A stretch of 64,000 nt of DNA from Arthrobacter globiformis (GCF_030817195.1 NZ_JAUSYZ010000001.1:2294001-2358000); one strand, 5' to 3'. Counted from the stretch's first letter, positions 42,183 through 52,324 are shown. Numbers and translations are program-made. Notes: generated by a model not told the origin, from the sequence alone.

Positions 42183-42320
42183 TCAGCTTATTGATTGCAC
42201 TACGTGGACATCCGTGAATTGCTTCAGGCCTGATGCGCCGGCAACCAGCTGGCCGTCGATGAGTAGTTAAAACTGTTCAGATGCAAGATCGAAAGTTTTG
42301 GTTGAGAAAATGTTAGACAT
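42183..42320 (-). pseudogene. Aldehyde dehydrogenase N-terminal remnant
   Basis: From ATG 42320 the frame reads MSNIFSTKTFDLASEQF, a TAA stop, then LLIDGQLVAGASGLKQF in the same frame. This is the start of an aldehyde dehydrogenase; the stop stands where Glu is expected. The frame ends after 45 codons, so both a nonsense change and a truncation have occurred. AAGGTC precedes the ATG. It lies directly after the copper amine oxidase gene. Confidence 0.7.
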
Positions 42321-42336
42321 TGAAGACCTTCCGGAC

Positions 42337-44301
42337 TTAATGTGAACACTGGTCAGTGTCGAGGCTCACACAATGGGCTGATTCTGGCCGCGGGGTGTCC
42401 AACGTGGGGTTTCGATCGAAGAATCCGTGAGGTTCAAGCTTGAACCTCACGTGCTGGACCGGCATGACTGGCCAATCCTCAAGTCGGGGAAGATGGTTGA
42501 CCCCCAGCGTGAGCCACACAACCAGGTCCTCATTCAGCAGTGAGCGGTCTCCGGCTGTGTATTGAGGAAGACCGCCGTTATCCGGATTTCCGTATGGATA
42601 GTCGCCCGCCGCATAGAGTTCACGCTCTTGGAACGGTGTAACCCACAGTTGTTTGCTAATGAACTCACCCCGCGGCGCAATATGTGCGGTGTCGGACCAT
42701 TTCGGAATTGACGAAGACGGCGACATGATCCGATATGCAACAGGCTCACCCACATGATTGAACTTCGCGGGATTGACAACCTTCCAGAAGCGATCCGTCG
42801 AAGAATCATTGAGTCGCTGTGCGGCTAACTCGGTGCCCAATCGGGTCTCCTCGCCGAAGTACGCGTTGCCGTAGGGGTTATCCTCGGGAGCCGCGGGTCG
42901 GGCGTTGACCTCATAAATTTCATTGATCTCGCCGTCCACGTCCATATCGAGGCGGAAGCTGAAGAAGTGCTGGTGAACGGGGGCATACAGACCGTCGCTG
43001 TTGAGAAGTTGCCCAAACTTTGTGCGCTCACCCGGTTCCACAGCGGCCGTAGTAAGGATTCCGGTCAGCTTGACCTCGTGCTCAATGGTCCCATCGGGAT
43101 AGAGGTGCCAGTAGAAGCCGTATTCATAGTTGGCGAAGGTAGCGATGAAGGAGATCACCAGCCGTCTGCCTCGACGTACCTCAGCTTTGCCGGTGCCCAT
43201 ATCCGAGTGCTTCCACAGAATGCCGGTGTCTTCCTCATGCATACAGATGGCGTTCTTGATGGTGTATGGCTGGCCGAGCCCATTGGAAAGGTCGGCATCA
43301 AAGTACCGGATCTCTCCGAGGCAGTCGCAGCCAAGCTCCAGGGAGTTCGTCAAGTAGCCAATATGGTATTCGCCGATGTCAAAAGCATTCTTGCGGTACT
43401 GGGTTGGGCTCGGGTCACCGTAAGGAACGAGCATCGAGGAAAGCGAACCCCGGTACAGAACTGACCGCTCGTCCTCTCCATCGCGGTACTTTACGTTGTG
43501 GAGCACAAGTCCTTCACGTTGAGTGAAGCCGATGCGCAAGCTCCAGTTATGCCAGCGAACCTCGTTACCGTCAACGGAGTAGCTGGGTCCCTCGGGCTGG
43601 GTGATCTCGATCGGGCGCAAGTCGTTGCGCGTTAGGCCCGTGAGTTCGGGGACGTAGTTGCCGGGCTCTCGTGGAATCGAGACGACTCCTCTGTCCACCA
43701 CATCGACTGTTCGGTCGGTCAGGTTGACGTGAGCGATCAATCCGTCGATTGGATGGGCATAGGCGTTGTCGTCCGGGCTGTCGATGCGTAGCCACATGAG
43801 CGCGTTAATACGGCGCTTATCCCGCTCATCCGCTCCGTAGCTGCCGGCTGACCAGGGATCGATGGTCACCATGGTGACGTCGGTGATTCCGCGTCGTTCC
43901 ATCGCCTTGAGGAACTCCGGGGACGACTTAACGAGTTCTTCCGTCTCGTTGAATTCCTCGAGAATGATGGCCGGCTGAACGCCCTCGATGTACTCCCATG
44001 AAATAACGGATGATCCAGTGATGGACACCACACTTTCGAACGTCTGGTTCTTTTCCCGATCAATGACTACAACGAAGGCTTCGCGGTTCACTGCTTTTCC
44101 GGGCTGATACTGCGAGACGACTTCCTTGTCCGGCTCCCGGAGTCCGATTTGGGCGAACCAGTGCTTATCGGTGATGCCTTGGCTGACTCTGAGAATCTGG
44201 GCAACAGCCCTGATCTCGTCAGCGGTCAAGGGATCGAGCGGATGGGTCACGCGCTGCGCAACACCTGCATCCTGCGTTGCCGTGCTTTCTGAAACCTGCA
44301 T
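42337..44301 (-). CDS. Copper-containing primary amine oxidase
   Basis: The 654-residue enzyme keeps the full catalytic set: Y392 in NYEY, which becomes topaquinone; catalytic base D308 in AFDIGEY; copper ligands H443, H445 (HQHFF) and H603 (GVNHLPR). It oxidises a primary amine to an aldehyde with release of ammonia and hydrogen peroxide. Length and motifs match Arthrobacter phenylethylamine/histamine oxidases. No signal peptide, so it is cytoplasmic. ATG 44301 is chosen because AAGGAG precedes it; the frame is open to 44445. An aldehyde dehydrogenase lies upstream in the same operon. Confidence 0.95.
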   Translation of the reverse strand: MQVSESTATQDAGVAQRVTHPLDPLTADEIRAVAQILRVSQGITDKHWFAQIGLREPDKEVVSQYQPGKAVNREAFVVVIDREKNQTFESVVSITGSSVISWEYIEGVQPAIILEEFNETEELVKSSPEFLKAMERRGITDVTMVTIDPWSAGSYGADERDKRRINALMWLRIDSPDDNAYAHPIDGLIAHVNLTDRTVDVVDRGVVSIPREPGNYVPELTGLTRNDLRPIEITQPEGPSYSVDGNEVRWHNWSLRIGFTQREGLVLHNVKYRDGEDERSVLYRGSLSSMLVPYGDPSPTQYRKNAFDIGEYHIGYLTNSLELGCDCLGEIRYFDADLSNGLGQPYTIKNAICMHEEDTGILWKHSDMGTGKAEVRRGRRLVISFIATFANYEYGFYWHLYPDGTIEHEVKLTGILTTAAVEPGERTKFGQLLNSDGLYAPVHQHFFSFRLDMDVDGEINEIYEVNARPAAPEDNPYGNAYFGEETRLGTELAAQRLNDSSTDRFWKVVNPAKFNHVGEPVAYRIMSPSSSIPKWSDTAHIAPRGEFISKQLWVTPFQERELYAAGDYPYGNPDNGGLPQYTAGDRSLLNEDLVVWLTLGVNHLPRLEDWPVMPVQHVRFKLEPHGFFDRNPTLDTPRPESAHCVSLDTDQCSH

Positions 44302-44492
44302 TGCTGAAACGCTCCTTGTACATGTTGAGATGAGTTCTTCACCGTCCGGCGGCCCGCTCGTGTTCCAGAGCCGGTGTTGGATTGGTATCTGTCCTGCCAA
44401 TCCATACGCCTCCCCACGACCACTTGAGTTAGGTCGACAGCGCATCTAGGGTTTGTTACGCGGGGCCCGGTTCTGGACCGATTGCGAGTACC

Positions 44493-46034
44493 TTACAGGG
44501 GAGCCTGGATCCAGTCTGCGCTGTCACGCGGGTTGGGGTCCAAGCTGATGCCGATGTGCTTCACTTGCGTGTAGCCATGGACAGCCTCCAGGCCCTCCTC
44601 ACGGCCGTTGCCGCTCTGTTTGTGACCACCGTGCGGAACCATGGGAAGCTCGCCGAACCAGTCGTTGATCAGCACGTTACCCGACTGCAGGCGACGAGCG
44701 AGAGTCATCGCCTGAGTAATGTCTTGACCCCACACGACGGCGAAGAGGCCGTAATCGCTGGCGTTGCACTGCTCGATCAAGGTGTCCAGATCGTTCCACC
44801 GAATTACTGCAGTAACCGGCCCGAAAATCTCTTCTGTTGCGATGCGGGCGTTTGGCGAGACGTTGTCAAAGACAGTGGGCTCAACAAAGTAGCCGCCACC
44901 ATCCGCTGCCTTGGGGCGGCTTCCACCGATTCGGAGCGTAGCCTCTGACTTCCCGATATCGATGTAGCTGAGGACTCGCTCCATCTGCTTCTTCGAGACC
45001 AAGGGACCCATTTCGGTGGAAGGATCGAATCCGTCACCAACCTTGGTGTTGGCGAGGCGAGCCTCCATCCGCACGAGGAAGTCTTCTGCGATGTCTTCGT
45101 GCAGGAAGAGTCGGCTGCCGGCCGTGCAGATCTGGCCCGCATGCGAGCAGAAACCCTGAATGGCAGCTTCCACCGCGTCGTCCAGACGGGCGTCGGGCAA
45201 CACAATAAACGGGGACTTCCCTCCGAGCTCAAGATTCACTTGTGCCACATGCTCGGCTGCAAGCTTGCCGACGAGTCGGCCGGTTTCGGTGGATCCCGTG
45301 AAAGTGATCCCCCGCACCTCAGGGTGTGCAGCGAGTGCGGCACCGGCCTCGGCTCCAAGACCGGTTACAACGTTGAACACACCGGCCGGGAAGCCCGCCT
45401 CTTCAACCAGTTCGGCAAACTTCAACGCCGACAGGGAGGTGTCCTCAGCAGGCTTAACGACACACGTGTTTCCGAGCGCAAGCGCCGGAGCGATAGAACG
45501 AACCATCACAAGTAGCGGGTAGTTCCAAGGAACAATGTGAGCTGTTACGCCAAGCGGTTCAAGCACAGTAAAACTGAATTTATTGCCCGGTACGGTGATT
45601 GATCGACCGTTGACCTTGTCCGCCGCGCCGGCCCAGTACTCCAGCCAAAGCGGCATAGCAGCAACCAGGTCCCGTGCCTTGGCGATGTAGTGCCCCGAGT
45701 CAAGAGCCTCAATCTGCGCAAGCTCCTCAGTGTGCTCCGTAATCACCGCAGCGAGGCGCCGCAGTAGTCCGGCGCGAGTAATGGCATCGGTAAATTGCCA
45801 CTCCACCGCGACACGAGCCGCCGCCTCTACTGCTTTGTTGACGTCAGTTGAGTCGCCACGGGGCACTTGGGCGATCTCCGCACCCGTATTTGGGTCCACG
45901 GTCGCAAAGGTCTCACCTGACGTCGACGGCAACCATTTGCCGTCAATGTACATCGAGGCCTCACCGACCCGGCGAGTAGTCATGTCCAACTGAAGATTTG
46001 ATGAAGTCGTGCTCAGATCAAGGTCCTGGGTCAA
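44493..46034 (-). CDS. NAD-dependent aldehyde dehydrogenase
   Basis: The 513-residue protein has PWNYPLLVMVRSIAPALALG, FTGSTETGRLVGK, the base Glu in NLELGGKSPF and catalytic Cys in HAGQICTAGSR, all intact. It resembles betaine/phenylacetaldehyde-type dehydrogenases and should oxidise the aldehyde from the amine oxidase. TTG 46034 is used, with AGGAG ten bases upstream; an internal ATG 17 codons on is possible. It is the first gene of the leftward amine operon, and a GntR-type palindrome lies 54 bases upstream. Confidence 0.92.
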   Translation of the reverse strand: MTQDLDLSTTSSNLQLDMTTRRVGEASMYIDGKWLPSTSGETFATVDPNTGAEIAQVPRGDSTDVNKAVEAAARVAVEWQFTDAITRAGLLRRLAAVITEHTEELAQIEALDSGHYIAKARDLVAAMPLWLEYWAGAADKVNGRSITVPGNKFSFTVLEPLGVTAHIVPWNYPLLVMVRSIAPALALGNTCVVKPAEDTSLSALKFAELVEEAGFPAGVFNVVTGLGAEAGAALAAHPEVRGITFTGSTETGRLVGKLAAEHVAQVNLELGGKSPFIVLPDARLDDAVEAAIQGFCSHAGQICTAGSRLFLHEDIAEDFLVRMEARLANTKVGDGFDPSTEMGPLVSKKQMERVLSYIDIGKSEATLRIGGSRPKAADGGGYFVEPTVFDNVSPNARIATEEIFGPVTAVIRWNDLDTLIEQCNASDYGLFAVVWGQDITQAMTLARRLQSGNVLINDWFGELPMVPHGGHKQSGNGREEGLEAVHGYTQVKHIGISLDPNPRDSADWIQAPL

Positions 46035-46087
46035 GGTAATTCAGCTCCTACCTGTATGCGCTCAACGACAATGTTGGACGCCATGAA

Positions 46088-46100
46088 TTGGTATTACCAA
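46088..46100. promoter_or_regulatory. GntR/FadR-type operator A
   Basis: TTGGTATTACCAA, a perfect six-base inverted repeat around a central T. It matches the sites at 52325, 53669 and 57243. Position just upstream of the aldehyde dehydrogenase start fits repression of the amine operon. Confidence 0.7.
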
Positions 46101-46101
46101 G

Positions 46102-46655
46102 TTCCATATTGGCATGACCTACTTCACACAGTCAACCCCCACTTGCCTTGAAGAATTCAGAACCTCCGCGGTAATTCGGCCGTAGTCAACCTGGAATTGA
46201 GCAGCCTGCCCTTCCGCCTTAGCCGACCGTCAGCGTTCTCAATACCTCGTCTTGATAAACCTCTCTCCATCTCGAAGATCTACCGGCTGATGGGAGGGCA
46301 ATGTCAAAGAGCGGATTGCTACAGTTCCGCTTGCATCGCAGAGCCAGCGGAAAAGCGCTGGGAACAGGTTCAATTGGCTGACTGAAGAACGACCGCCAGT
46401 CGTGACGGTACCCGTGGCATGTGGAGATACCGCGGCGGTCAAGGTGTCAATCGAAGGCAGTCGTTGCCTGTCAGACCGAAGAAGGACCCATTCTCCTGGC
46501 TGACACCACCGCCGACCCGGCAGCCTTACAAATCGGCGGCCCGCATGACCCTTCGCTACTACGAAGCAATGGTTGAGCCATCACAGCCACTGACCCTCTA
46601 CAGTTGGGAACTGGCCCAGGATTGAACCAACACCCCCGACCGCCGACCGACGCGC
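46102..46655. other. Intergenic region with no recognisable gene
   Basis: These 550 bases upstream of the amine operon contain short open frames of mixed composition, none like a known family. The promoter of the amine operon should be in the first 100 bases. Confidence 0.45.
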
Positions 46656-47473
46656 TCAATCATGCTTCAGCCGTTGTCCAACCAAGCCGCTGATCGGGCA
46701 AATGGATCCACCGACCCGGGAGTAACTCAGGACGTCTTCGAGCATCGCGAGCATGCGCCTCCCGGATGCGCCGATCATGTCCAGATCTGGGACAGCATTT
46801 ATCCTGGGATCGTCCTGCAGAATTTCCAGATAGCCCAGCATCGTGGTGAACGGACTGCGCAGGTCATGACTGACACGGCCGGCGAAACCAGCGAGCCAGG
46901 CGTTGCTTTCCTTCAGCTCGGCGTAGGCCCTGTCGAGCTGGGCGGTCCGGTGCTGCAGCTCCAACGGCTCCACGACCTGCCTTGCCAGGACCTCCAGCAT
47001 GTCCACCTGCGTAGGGTTCAGCTCGTGGGCAGTTTCGGAAAAGACACATAGTGTGCCCGGCACGAACCCGGACTCGGTTTCCAGGGGAACCGAGGCGTAG
47101 AAAGAACCGTGCCGATCTCACCGGTCACAAAGGGACTGTCCGCAAAACGGGGATCCCGGGAAGCGTCCGAAACGACCGTCTTTTCCCGGGACAAGAAGAC
47201 CTTGGCGCACATCGAATCCTCGCGGGAGCACACCCTAGGGTCCACTCCCCACGCCCCGATCTGATGCTGGTGCCCGGCGCTGATGATATTAACGACGCCA
47301 AACGGTGCACCGCACAGCTGCGTGGCCAACCGGACCAGATTCTGCAGAGCATTCATCACGGCCGAGTTGGGTAGCAGTGGTGTGTCCAGGGACGCGTCGA
47401 GTCCGTACTCCAACAGCTCGACGTCACGGCTGATGTCATTACTGAAAACCAACCGTCCTGCTGCACCTGCCAT
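46656..47473 (-). pseudogene. GAF-domain histidine kinase, frameshifted and truncated
   Basis: Leftward from ATG 47473 the frame encodes a GAF domain (CGAPFGVVNIISAGHQHQIG, SREDSMCAKVF, DSPFVTGEIG). A one-base loss near 47107 moves the continuation into another frame: SVPLETESGFVPGTLCVF, then a coiled helix and the His-phosphorylation box VSHDLRSPFTTMLGYLEIL. After the dimerisation helix (MLEDVLSYSRVGG) the ATPase domain is missing. It cannot phosphorylate itself. Confidence 0.8.
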
Positions 47474-48379
47474 TGAAACCCCCAAATCGTACGACTTTCT
47501 CGGGATCATACCCGCACCCGGAGAGCTGGCCTCCAAGATGACACTGCAGTTTCCGGCGGCACCATCGCGCTGGTCGAGAATGGCGACATCATCAGCATCG
47601 ACATCACGCAGCGCTCGTTGCAGTTGCACGCACTGGTTGACCATTCCTTCGACTTGTTAGTCCGACCCGAGGTCTTACCCGGTTTCAAAGATGGTGTGCA
47701 TGGCCTGGGGGCGCGATACGCGGCACCGGGCGCCGGTGGCTTGGTCCGGACGGGGAAAGTGCCCGCTCCGACGCCGGCTCCTTTGCGACGACCTCCAACA
47801 GGTGCCGACCCGAGTACAGGAAATGGCGCGCCGCTCTGGGATGTCCGCTTGGTTGGGCCGGGCATCGGCCCGCAGCTTGCGCTCCGGCTGCGAAGTGCGG
47901 CAGCCTGGCCTTCCCCGCACTAAGTCCGAGGGCGAGCCCCTCAGGGAACAACTGGACATCGACTACTAGTGCGGCCTTCTTCAGTCCTGGGCCCAACCAC
48001 ATCGCCAGCTGTCTGTCGGCGCCTCCCGCGGGGTTTGGTGCACCCGACATCTCGGCGACATCGACGCCGACATAGCGGCTCCCTACGAACTGCGAAGACC
48101 AGTAAAGACGCGGTGAACTGGTGAGTCCGTGTCGAGAATTACCATCAGGTTCACAACGCGAACGCCACCGTCCACTCCGGTGGGAGCGGATGGTGGCGTG
48201 TTTTTCACCAAGAACTGCTGTACGCGCCGTAGCCGGCCATTTGGTCCCACGTGCGAAACAGACTCATGTAGGCGTTCTGCCATAGTCGCCGTTCGAACGC
48301 TGTCCTTGTCATCGTCCTGTTCCTTGAGTTCCTTTTCATGGTGGATGTTGCGCAGAATGAAGAAGACCCGAGGCTACAG
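47474..48379. other. Long non-coding stretch with one terminator-like hairpin
   Basis: Nine hundred bases between two pseudogenes. Apart from the hairpin at 48163-48205 I see only GC-rich shadow frames. Confidence 0.45.
48163..48205 (+). terminator. Terminator-like hairpin
   Basis: CGCCACC (48163-48169) pairs with GGTGGCG (48192-48198), and TGTTTTT follows. The long inner loop can form a further CC/GG stem. No live gene ends just upstream, so it probably belonged to a lost one. Confidence 0.55.
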
Positions 48380-48775
48380 AGTGCGGGGATCCCATGTACG
48401 CAAGGTTGATCATATTGATCGCGGAATCCGGCTGAACCTCAAGCGAAGCGTCGTAGTTGCCGAGCACCAGGAGCCAGCCAATCGCGGCTGCTCCCACCCC
48501 GCTCGAGATCTTCATGCCAAATGACATTGAAGCCATGCTGAGGCCGGTGATATCAAGACCGGACTGGCGCCGAACATGAGTGGCCGTCGCAGCCATCACC
48601 CCACCTTGGACTGCCTGCCCCATTCCCGTCGAAAGGCCCCTAATGGCCGCCCCTATCAGAACGAGAAGCCGAACTTCTTGCCCGTAGAACTGTAAAGCAC
48701 AGCCCCAATAAGCAGGACGATTGCAGATGCACGCAGTGTCCACACAAGCCGTCTGACGAAGAAAGCGCTCATGCG
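48380..48775 (-). pseudogene. GPH-family sugar symporter, C-terminal remnant
   Basis: Two leftward frames, shifted near 48665, encode VWTLRASAIVLLIGAVLYSS and then QSGLDITGLSMASMSFGMKI, SSGVGAAAIGWLLVLGNYDA and QPDSAINMINLAYM. This matches the last membrane segments of glycoside-pentoside-hexuronide:cation symporters (MelB type). The N-terminal two thirds are absent. Confidence 0.7.
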
Positions 48776-49121
48776 GTGAGGAAGACTACTGTCAGCGCGG
48801 TCTGCAACGCCCGCTCCCTGTCTGAGCGCCACTGACTTGTGCTGACGGGCCAGCCGCGGCAAAAGTCTGATCCACCGCATCCACGTTACGAAGGGCCCGT
48901 CATCGTGCCTCTATCAGCAATCACCCGGCGCCAAGCCGGTGCCGGTGACAACACCCTCGGGTTACTAAACGACTGGGCAGCAACCATGGCGGCAGCGACA
49001 GGCCAAATCGCCCTGATCCTGCCAACGGGACTGGGCACGGAAAAGGTAACGGGCGCGGGCATTTGCCATTTTGACCCCTGGCAAGCTTCACGCGCAATGA
49101 CAAAGACCTACTTGGCTCGGC

Positions 49122-50000
49122 CTAGTGACGCCGGTCGATGTCCACTATCGAGGAGTCGTCGTCCGTGCTTAGACCCGCGTCGGCGGCTCGCTTGAACTCT
49201 TGCGCCACGGCGCTCAGGATGCGGGCGTCGAATCCCGCCTCTTCGGCGGTCGCCATGACGAGGCTGGTGTCTTTGACGAAGATCGATAGATGCGTTTGGA
49301 CGGGTCGTTGCTCGGGGGTTTGGATCATGCGGGGCCCGCGGTCTGTGAGCATCCAGGATCCTCCGGCGCCTGTTGCCACGGCGTTGAGCACTTGCTCTGG
49401 GTTAAGTCCAAGCGTCCGCGCAAAATCGAGGGCTTCTCCGGCGATCGCGAGATGTGATGCGGCGAGGAGTTGATTGACCATTTTGTAGGCTTGGCCGTCG
49501 CCGGTTGTGGTTCCGCACTCCTGGATGGTGCCTATTGCTTCCAGTGAGCCTTTTAGGGCGTATAGATCGCTCGGGCTGCCGGCCGCAAAGATGTTTAGCT
49601 TGCCCTCGATGGCGCCGGTCACCCCGCCGGTGACGGGGCAATCTACTACTCCAATCCCTCTGTCGGCCAGTTCGCGTGCGAACTCCCGTACCGCAGCCAC
49701 CCCTACAGTGCTGAGCACTCCCACAGTCCTGACAGCGCCGGTCCCTGAGAGGAGCTTAGATTCCAAGAGGCTCAGAAGTTGTTCGCCTGTTGCGACGACG
49801 ACCAGCAAGGCGTCCGCGTCCAAGAGATCATCAGGCACGGTCGAGGCCGGGATACCCAGATCGAGGGCTTTGGAGACTTGGCCTGGGAACACATCCACTG
49901 CCCGCAGACGCTGGCCGCTGGACTGGATGCGCTGGGCCATCGGCAGGCCCATGGCTCCGATTCCGAGGAATCCGATGAGGGGCTGGGTTGTAGCGGTCAT
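49122..50000 (-). CDS. NAD(P)-dependent dehydrogenase, 3-hydroxyisobutyrate type
   Basis: The 292-residue enzyme has GFLGIGAMGLPMAQRI for NAD(P), the substrate-binding DCPVTGGVTGA and the catalytic Lys in GQAYKMVNQLL. This is the beta-hydroxyacid dehydrogenase family (3-hydroxyisobutyrate, tartronate semialdehyde). Its start overlaps the stop of the E1-beta gene (ATGA), so it is part of the oxoacid dehydrogenase operon. It could supply the oxoacid or semialdehyde to the complex. Substrate unproven. Confidence 0.92.
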   Translation of the reverse strand: MTATTQPLIGFLGIGAMGLPMAQRIQSSGQRLRAVDVFPGQVSKALDLGIPASTVPDDLLDADALLVVVATGEQLLSLLESKLLSGTGAVRTVGVLSTVGVAAVREFARELADRGIGVVDCPVTGGVTGAIEGKLNIFAAGSPSDLYALKGSLEAIGTIQECGTTTGDGQAYKMVNQLLAASHLAIAGEALDFARTLGLNPEQVLNAVATGAGGSWMLTDRGPRMIQTPEQRPVQTHLSIFVKDTSLVMATAEEAGFDARILSAVAQEFKRAADAGLSTDDDSSIVDIDRRH

Positions 50001-51007
50001 GCCGGCTGAACCACCTTGGTCCCCAGTGCGGTCCGGACTTCAGAGACGATGTCTTTCGCGGTGGGGATGACAGCCTTTTCAAGTTCTTCGCTGTAGGGGA
50101 TTGGGGTGCGGGCTGCGCCGAGACGCCGGGGTGCAGCGTCGAGTTCGTTCCAGCATTCCTGTACCGCGTTGCCCATGATCTCCCCGCCCCAGCCATAGTC
50201 GCGCACGGCTTCATGAGCAACCAGCAGGTGGCGTGTTTTCCGTACCGAAGCGTAGATAGAGTCCATATCCAGCGGGTAGAGGGTGCGCGGGTCAATGATC
50301 TCGACGCTGATCCCTTCCCCGGCCAACTCCTCGGCCGCTTCCAGGGAGCGGCTCACCATGAGCTGTGTGGCGACAATCGTGAGGTCGGTGCCTTCACGGG
50401 CGACGCGGGCCTGGCCGAAGGGAATAGGCTCCCGGGTGACCGGTCCCTTGTCGTAGTACATTCCCTTGTGCTCGAGGAAGATGGTGGGGTTGTTGCTCTT
50501 GATCGCGGTCCGCAACAGTCCGTAGGCGTCGTTTGCGTTTGAGGGGACAACGACCTCCAGCCCGGGGATGTGGGCGAAGAGGGTCTCCAGGGACTGGGAG
50601 TGCTGGGCTGCCTTGCCGATGCCGGATCCGCCATTGCTGCGCAGCACCAGCGGGGTGGCGAATTGGCCGCCGAACATGTACCGCGATTTCGCTGCCTGGT
50701 TGATCAGGCCGTCGGCGCCGAGGAGGCTGAAGTCTGAGTACATGATTTCCACGACGGTCCTGGTTCCCGCCATCGCTGCCCCGACGCCGGCTGAAATGAG
50801 CGCTTCTTCGCTGATGGGGGTGTCCCGGACACGGTGCTTGCCGAATGTTTCCGCCATTTTCCGGGTCACACCATAGATACCGCCGCCGGTGCCCCAGGTG
50901 GTGATGTCCTCGCCCATGATGATCACGGAGGGGTCCTCGGTGAATTCGTCATGAAGCGCTGCGTTCAGGGCGCGCCAGATGGTGAGCTGTTGTGCCGGCT
51001 TGTTCAT
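49997..51007 (-). CDS. 2-oxoacid dehydrogenase E1 component, beta subunit
   Basis: The 336-residue protein matches E1-beta of branched-chain, acetoin and pyruvate dehydrogenases: MGEDITTWGTGGGIYGVTR, PISEEALISAGVGAAMAGTRTVVEIMYSDF, GGQFATPLVLRSNGG and the C-terminal LLVAHEAVRDYGWGGEI. With E1-alpha it forms the thiamine-diphosphate decarboxylase. It overlaps the preceding E1-alpha by four bases. The overall set resembles acetoin dehydrogenase AcoA/AcoB, but substrate cannot be fixed from sequence. Confidence 0.93.
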   Translation of the reverse strand: MNKPAQQLTIWRALNAALHDEFTEDPSVIIMGEDITTWGTGGGIYGVTRKMAETFGKHRVRDTPISEEALISAGVGAAMAGTRTVVEIMYSDFSLLGADGLINQAAKSRYMFGGQFATPLVLRSNGGSGIGKAAQHSQSLETLFAHIPGLEVVVPSNANDAYGLLRTAIKSNNPTIFLEHKGMYYDKGPVTREPIPFGQARVAREGTDLTIVATQLMVSRSLEAAEELAGEGISVEIIDPRTLYPLDMDSIYASVRKTRHLLVAHEAVRDYGWGGEIMGNAVQECWNELDAAPRRLGAARTPIPYSEELEKAVIPTAKDIVSEVRTALGTKVVQPA

Positions 51008-52011
51008 CGGTTGTCCTCACTGACTTGGGTGAAAGCTTCTGCGGTTTCGGGGAAGGGGGAGGCCTTGGCAAAAGCCTCGGCGGCATCCACCTCTGCTATA
51101 GCTTCCTGGGCGATGGCGTCGATGTCCTGCTGCGTTAGAACGGCACGCTCGAGGAGCCGTGCGGCGAGCTTGGCGATGGGATCGCGGCCCTTCCACGCCT
51201 CGACCTGTTCCCTGGTGCGGTAGATTTCGGTGTCGTCTGCCATGTGACCGAGGTACCGGTAGGTATCGGCGACCAGAAAAGTCGGTCCTTCCCCGCTGCG
51301 GGCGCGGACGGCGGCTTCTGAAGCAGCATTTGCCACGGCCTCGACGTCCATTCCGTCAACGTCAAAGGAGGGGACTCCGTAGGCTTCCCCCCGCCGACGG
51401 ATCTCGGGCTGGGCGACCATCTCTTCCAGTGTTGCTGACTGGGCAAAATGGTTGTTCTCGCAGACGAAGATCACCGGAAGCTTCCAGATGGCTGCCAGGT
51501 TGAAGCTCTCTGCCAGCACCCCTTGGTTGCTGGCCCCATCGCCGAAATAGGCAACAGCGACGGCACCGCTTTCCTGCTGCTGGGCTGCCAGGGCTGCGCC
51601 GGTGGCCAAACCAATGCCTGCCCCGACAATCCCGTTCGTTCCCAGGATTCCCAGCTCTTTGACACCGATATGCATCGATCCACCCTTACCGCCGCAATAC
51701 CCGTCGCGGCGCCCGAGAATCTCCGCGAGGGTCCGGCCTGGGTCGGCACCCTTAGCCAGGCAGTGAGCGTGACCGCGGTGATTGCTCGCGATACTGTCAG
51801 CGGCGCGGAGCGAGCGGGACACCCCCACTGCGATAGCCTCCATACCCACGGACGGGTGCGTGGAGCCCCGGATCAGCCCTTCCTTCGAGTATCCGGGAAG
51901 GCGGGACTCGAACTCCCGGATTGCGGTCATCGCCTTGAGGGCCTCAACCCCATCTGTGGCCAGGTCAAAAACCCCGTGCTCTATTGCCTCAAGAGTGTTC
52001 ATCGATCTCAC
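51004..52011 (-). CDS. 2-oxoacid dehydrogenase E1 component, alpha subunit
   Basis: The 335-residue protein has the thiamine-diphosphate motif GDGASNQGVLAESFNLA followed by CENNHFAQSA (the GDG...NN signature), SHRGHAHCLAKG-type region and DTYRYLGHMADDTEIYR near the C-terminus. It decarboxylates the 2-oxoacid and loads the acyl group on the lipoyl carrier. It overlaps the lipoyl-protein gene by four bases. Length is normal for acetoin/pyruvate-type alpha subunits. Confidence 0.93.
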   Translation of the reverse strand: MRSMNTLEAIEHGVFDLATDGVEALKAMTAIREFESRLPGYSKEGLIRGSTHPSVGMEAIAVGVSRSLRAADSIASNHRGHAHCLAKGADPGRTLAEILGRRDGYCGGKGGSMHIGVKELGILGTNGIVGAGIGLATGAALAAQQQESGAVAVAYFGDGASNQGVLAESFNLAAIWKLPVIFVCENNHFAQSATLEEMVAQPEIRRRGEAYGVPSFDVDGMDVEAVANAASEAAVRARSGEGPTFLVADTYRYLGHMADDTEIYRTREQVEAWKGRDPIAKLAARLLERAVLTQQDIDAIAQEAIAEVDAAEAFAKASPFPETAEAFTQVSEDNR

Positions 52012-52235
52012 GCAATCCTGGCAATGACGGCGCCGGGCTCGATCACGTCACCCTCGGCTGCGACGAGGGTGATAGTGCCGGATGTGGGGGCGACCACCTC
52101 GACCTGCACCTTGGAGGTTTCTAGCTCCGCCAGAGCCTGCCCCTCGGTGACCTGGGTTCCATCCTCGATGAGCCACTCGCTCACGTCGGCTTCGGTTTCA
52201 CTGCCCAGAATGTCCTGTCCGACTACAACGTCCAC
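52008..52235 (-). CDS. Free-standing lipoyl carrier protein
   Basis: The 75-residue product is one complete lipoyl domain with K42 in ELETSKVQVEV as the attachment site, and the GDVIEPGAVIARI end of the fold. In ordinary complexes this domain is fused to the E2 acyltransferase; here the frame ends right after the domain. The catalytic E2 domain is encoded 3.4 kb upstream (55655-56344). It is the first gene of the leftward oxoacid dehydrogenase operon and has a GntR-type palindrome about 90 bases upstream. Confidence 0.92.
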   Translation of the reverse strand: MDVVVGQDILGSETEADVSEWLIEDGTQVTEGQALAELETSKVQVEVVAPTSGTITLVAAEGDVIEPGAVIARIA

Positions 52236-52324
52236 AAGATCTCCTTTAGTTGGTCGACCTGCCCTTCCCCGGAAGTACCAGCAGGGACTAAGCCGAAATT
52301 AAGTTCTTCAGCCCAAATCATATC

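Noticed and set aside
48839..49121. Rightward frame containing DNTLGLLNDWAATMAAATGQ
   Set aside because: No recognisable family, runs into the antisense of the dehydrogenase gene, and no ribosome-binding site.
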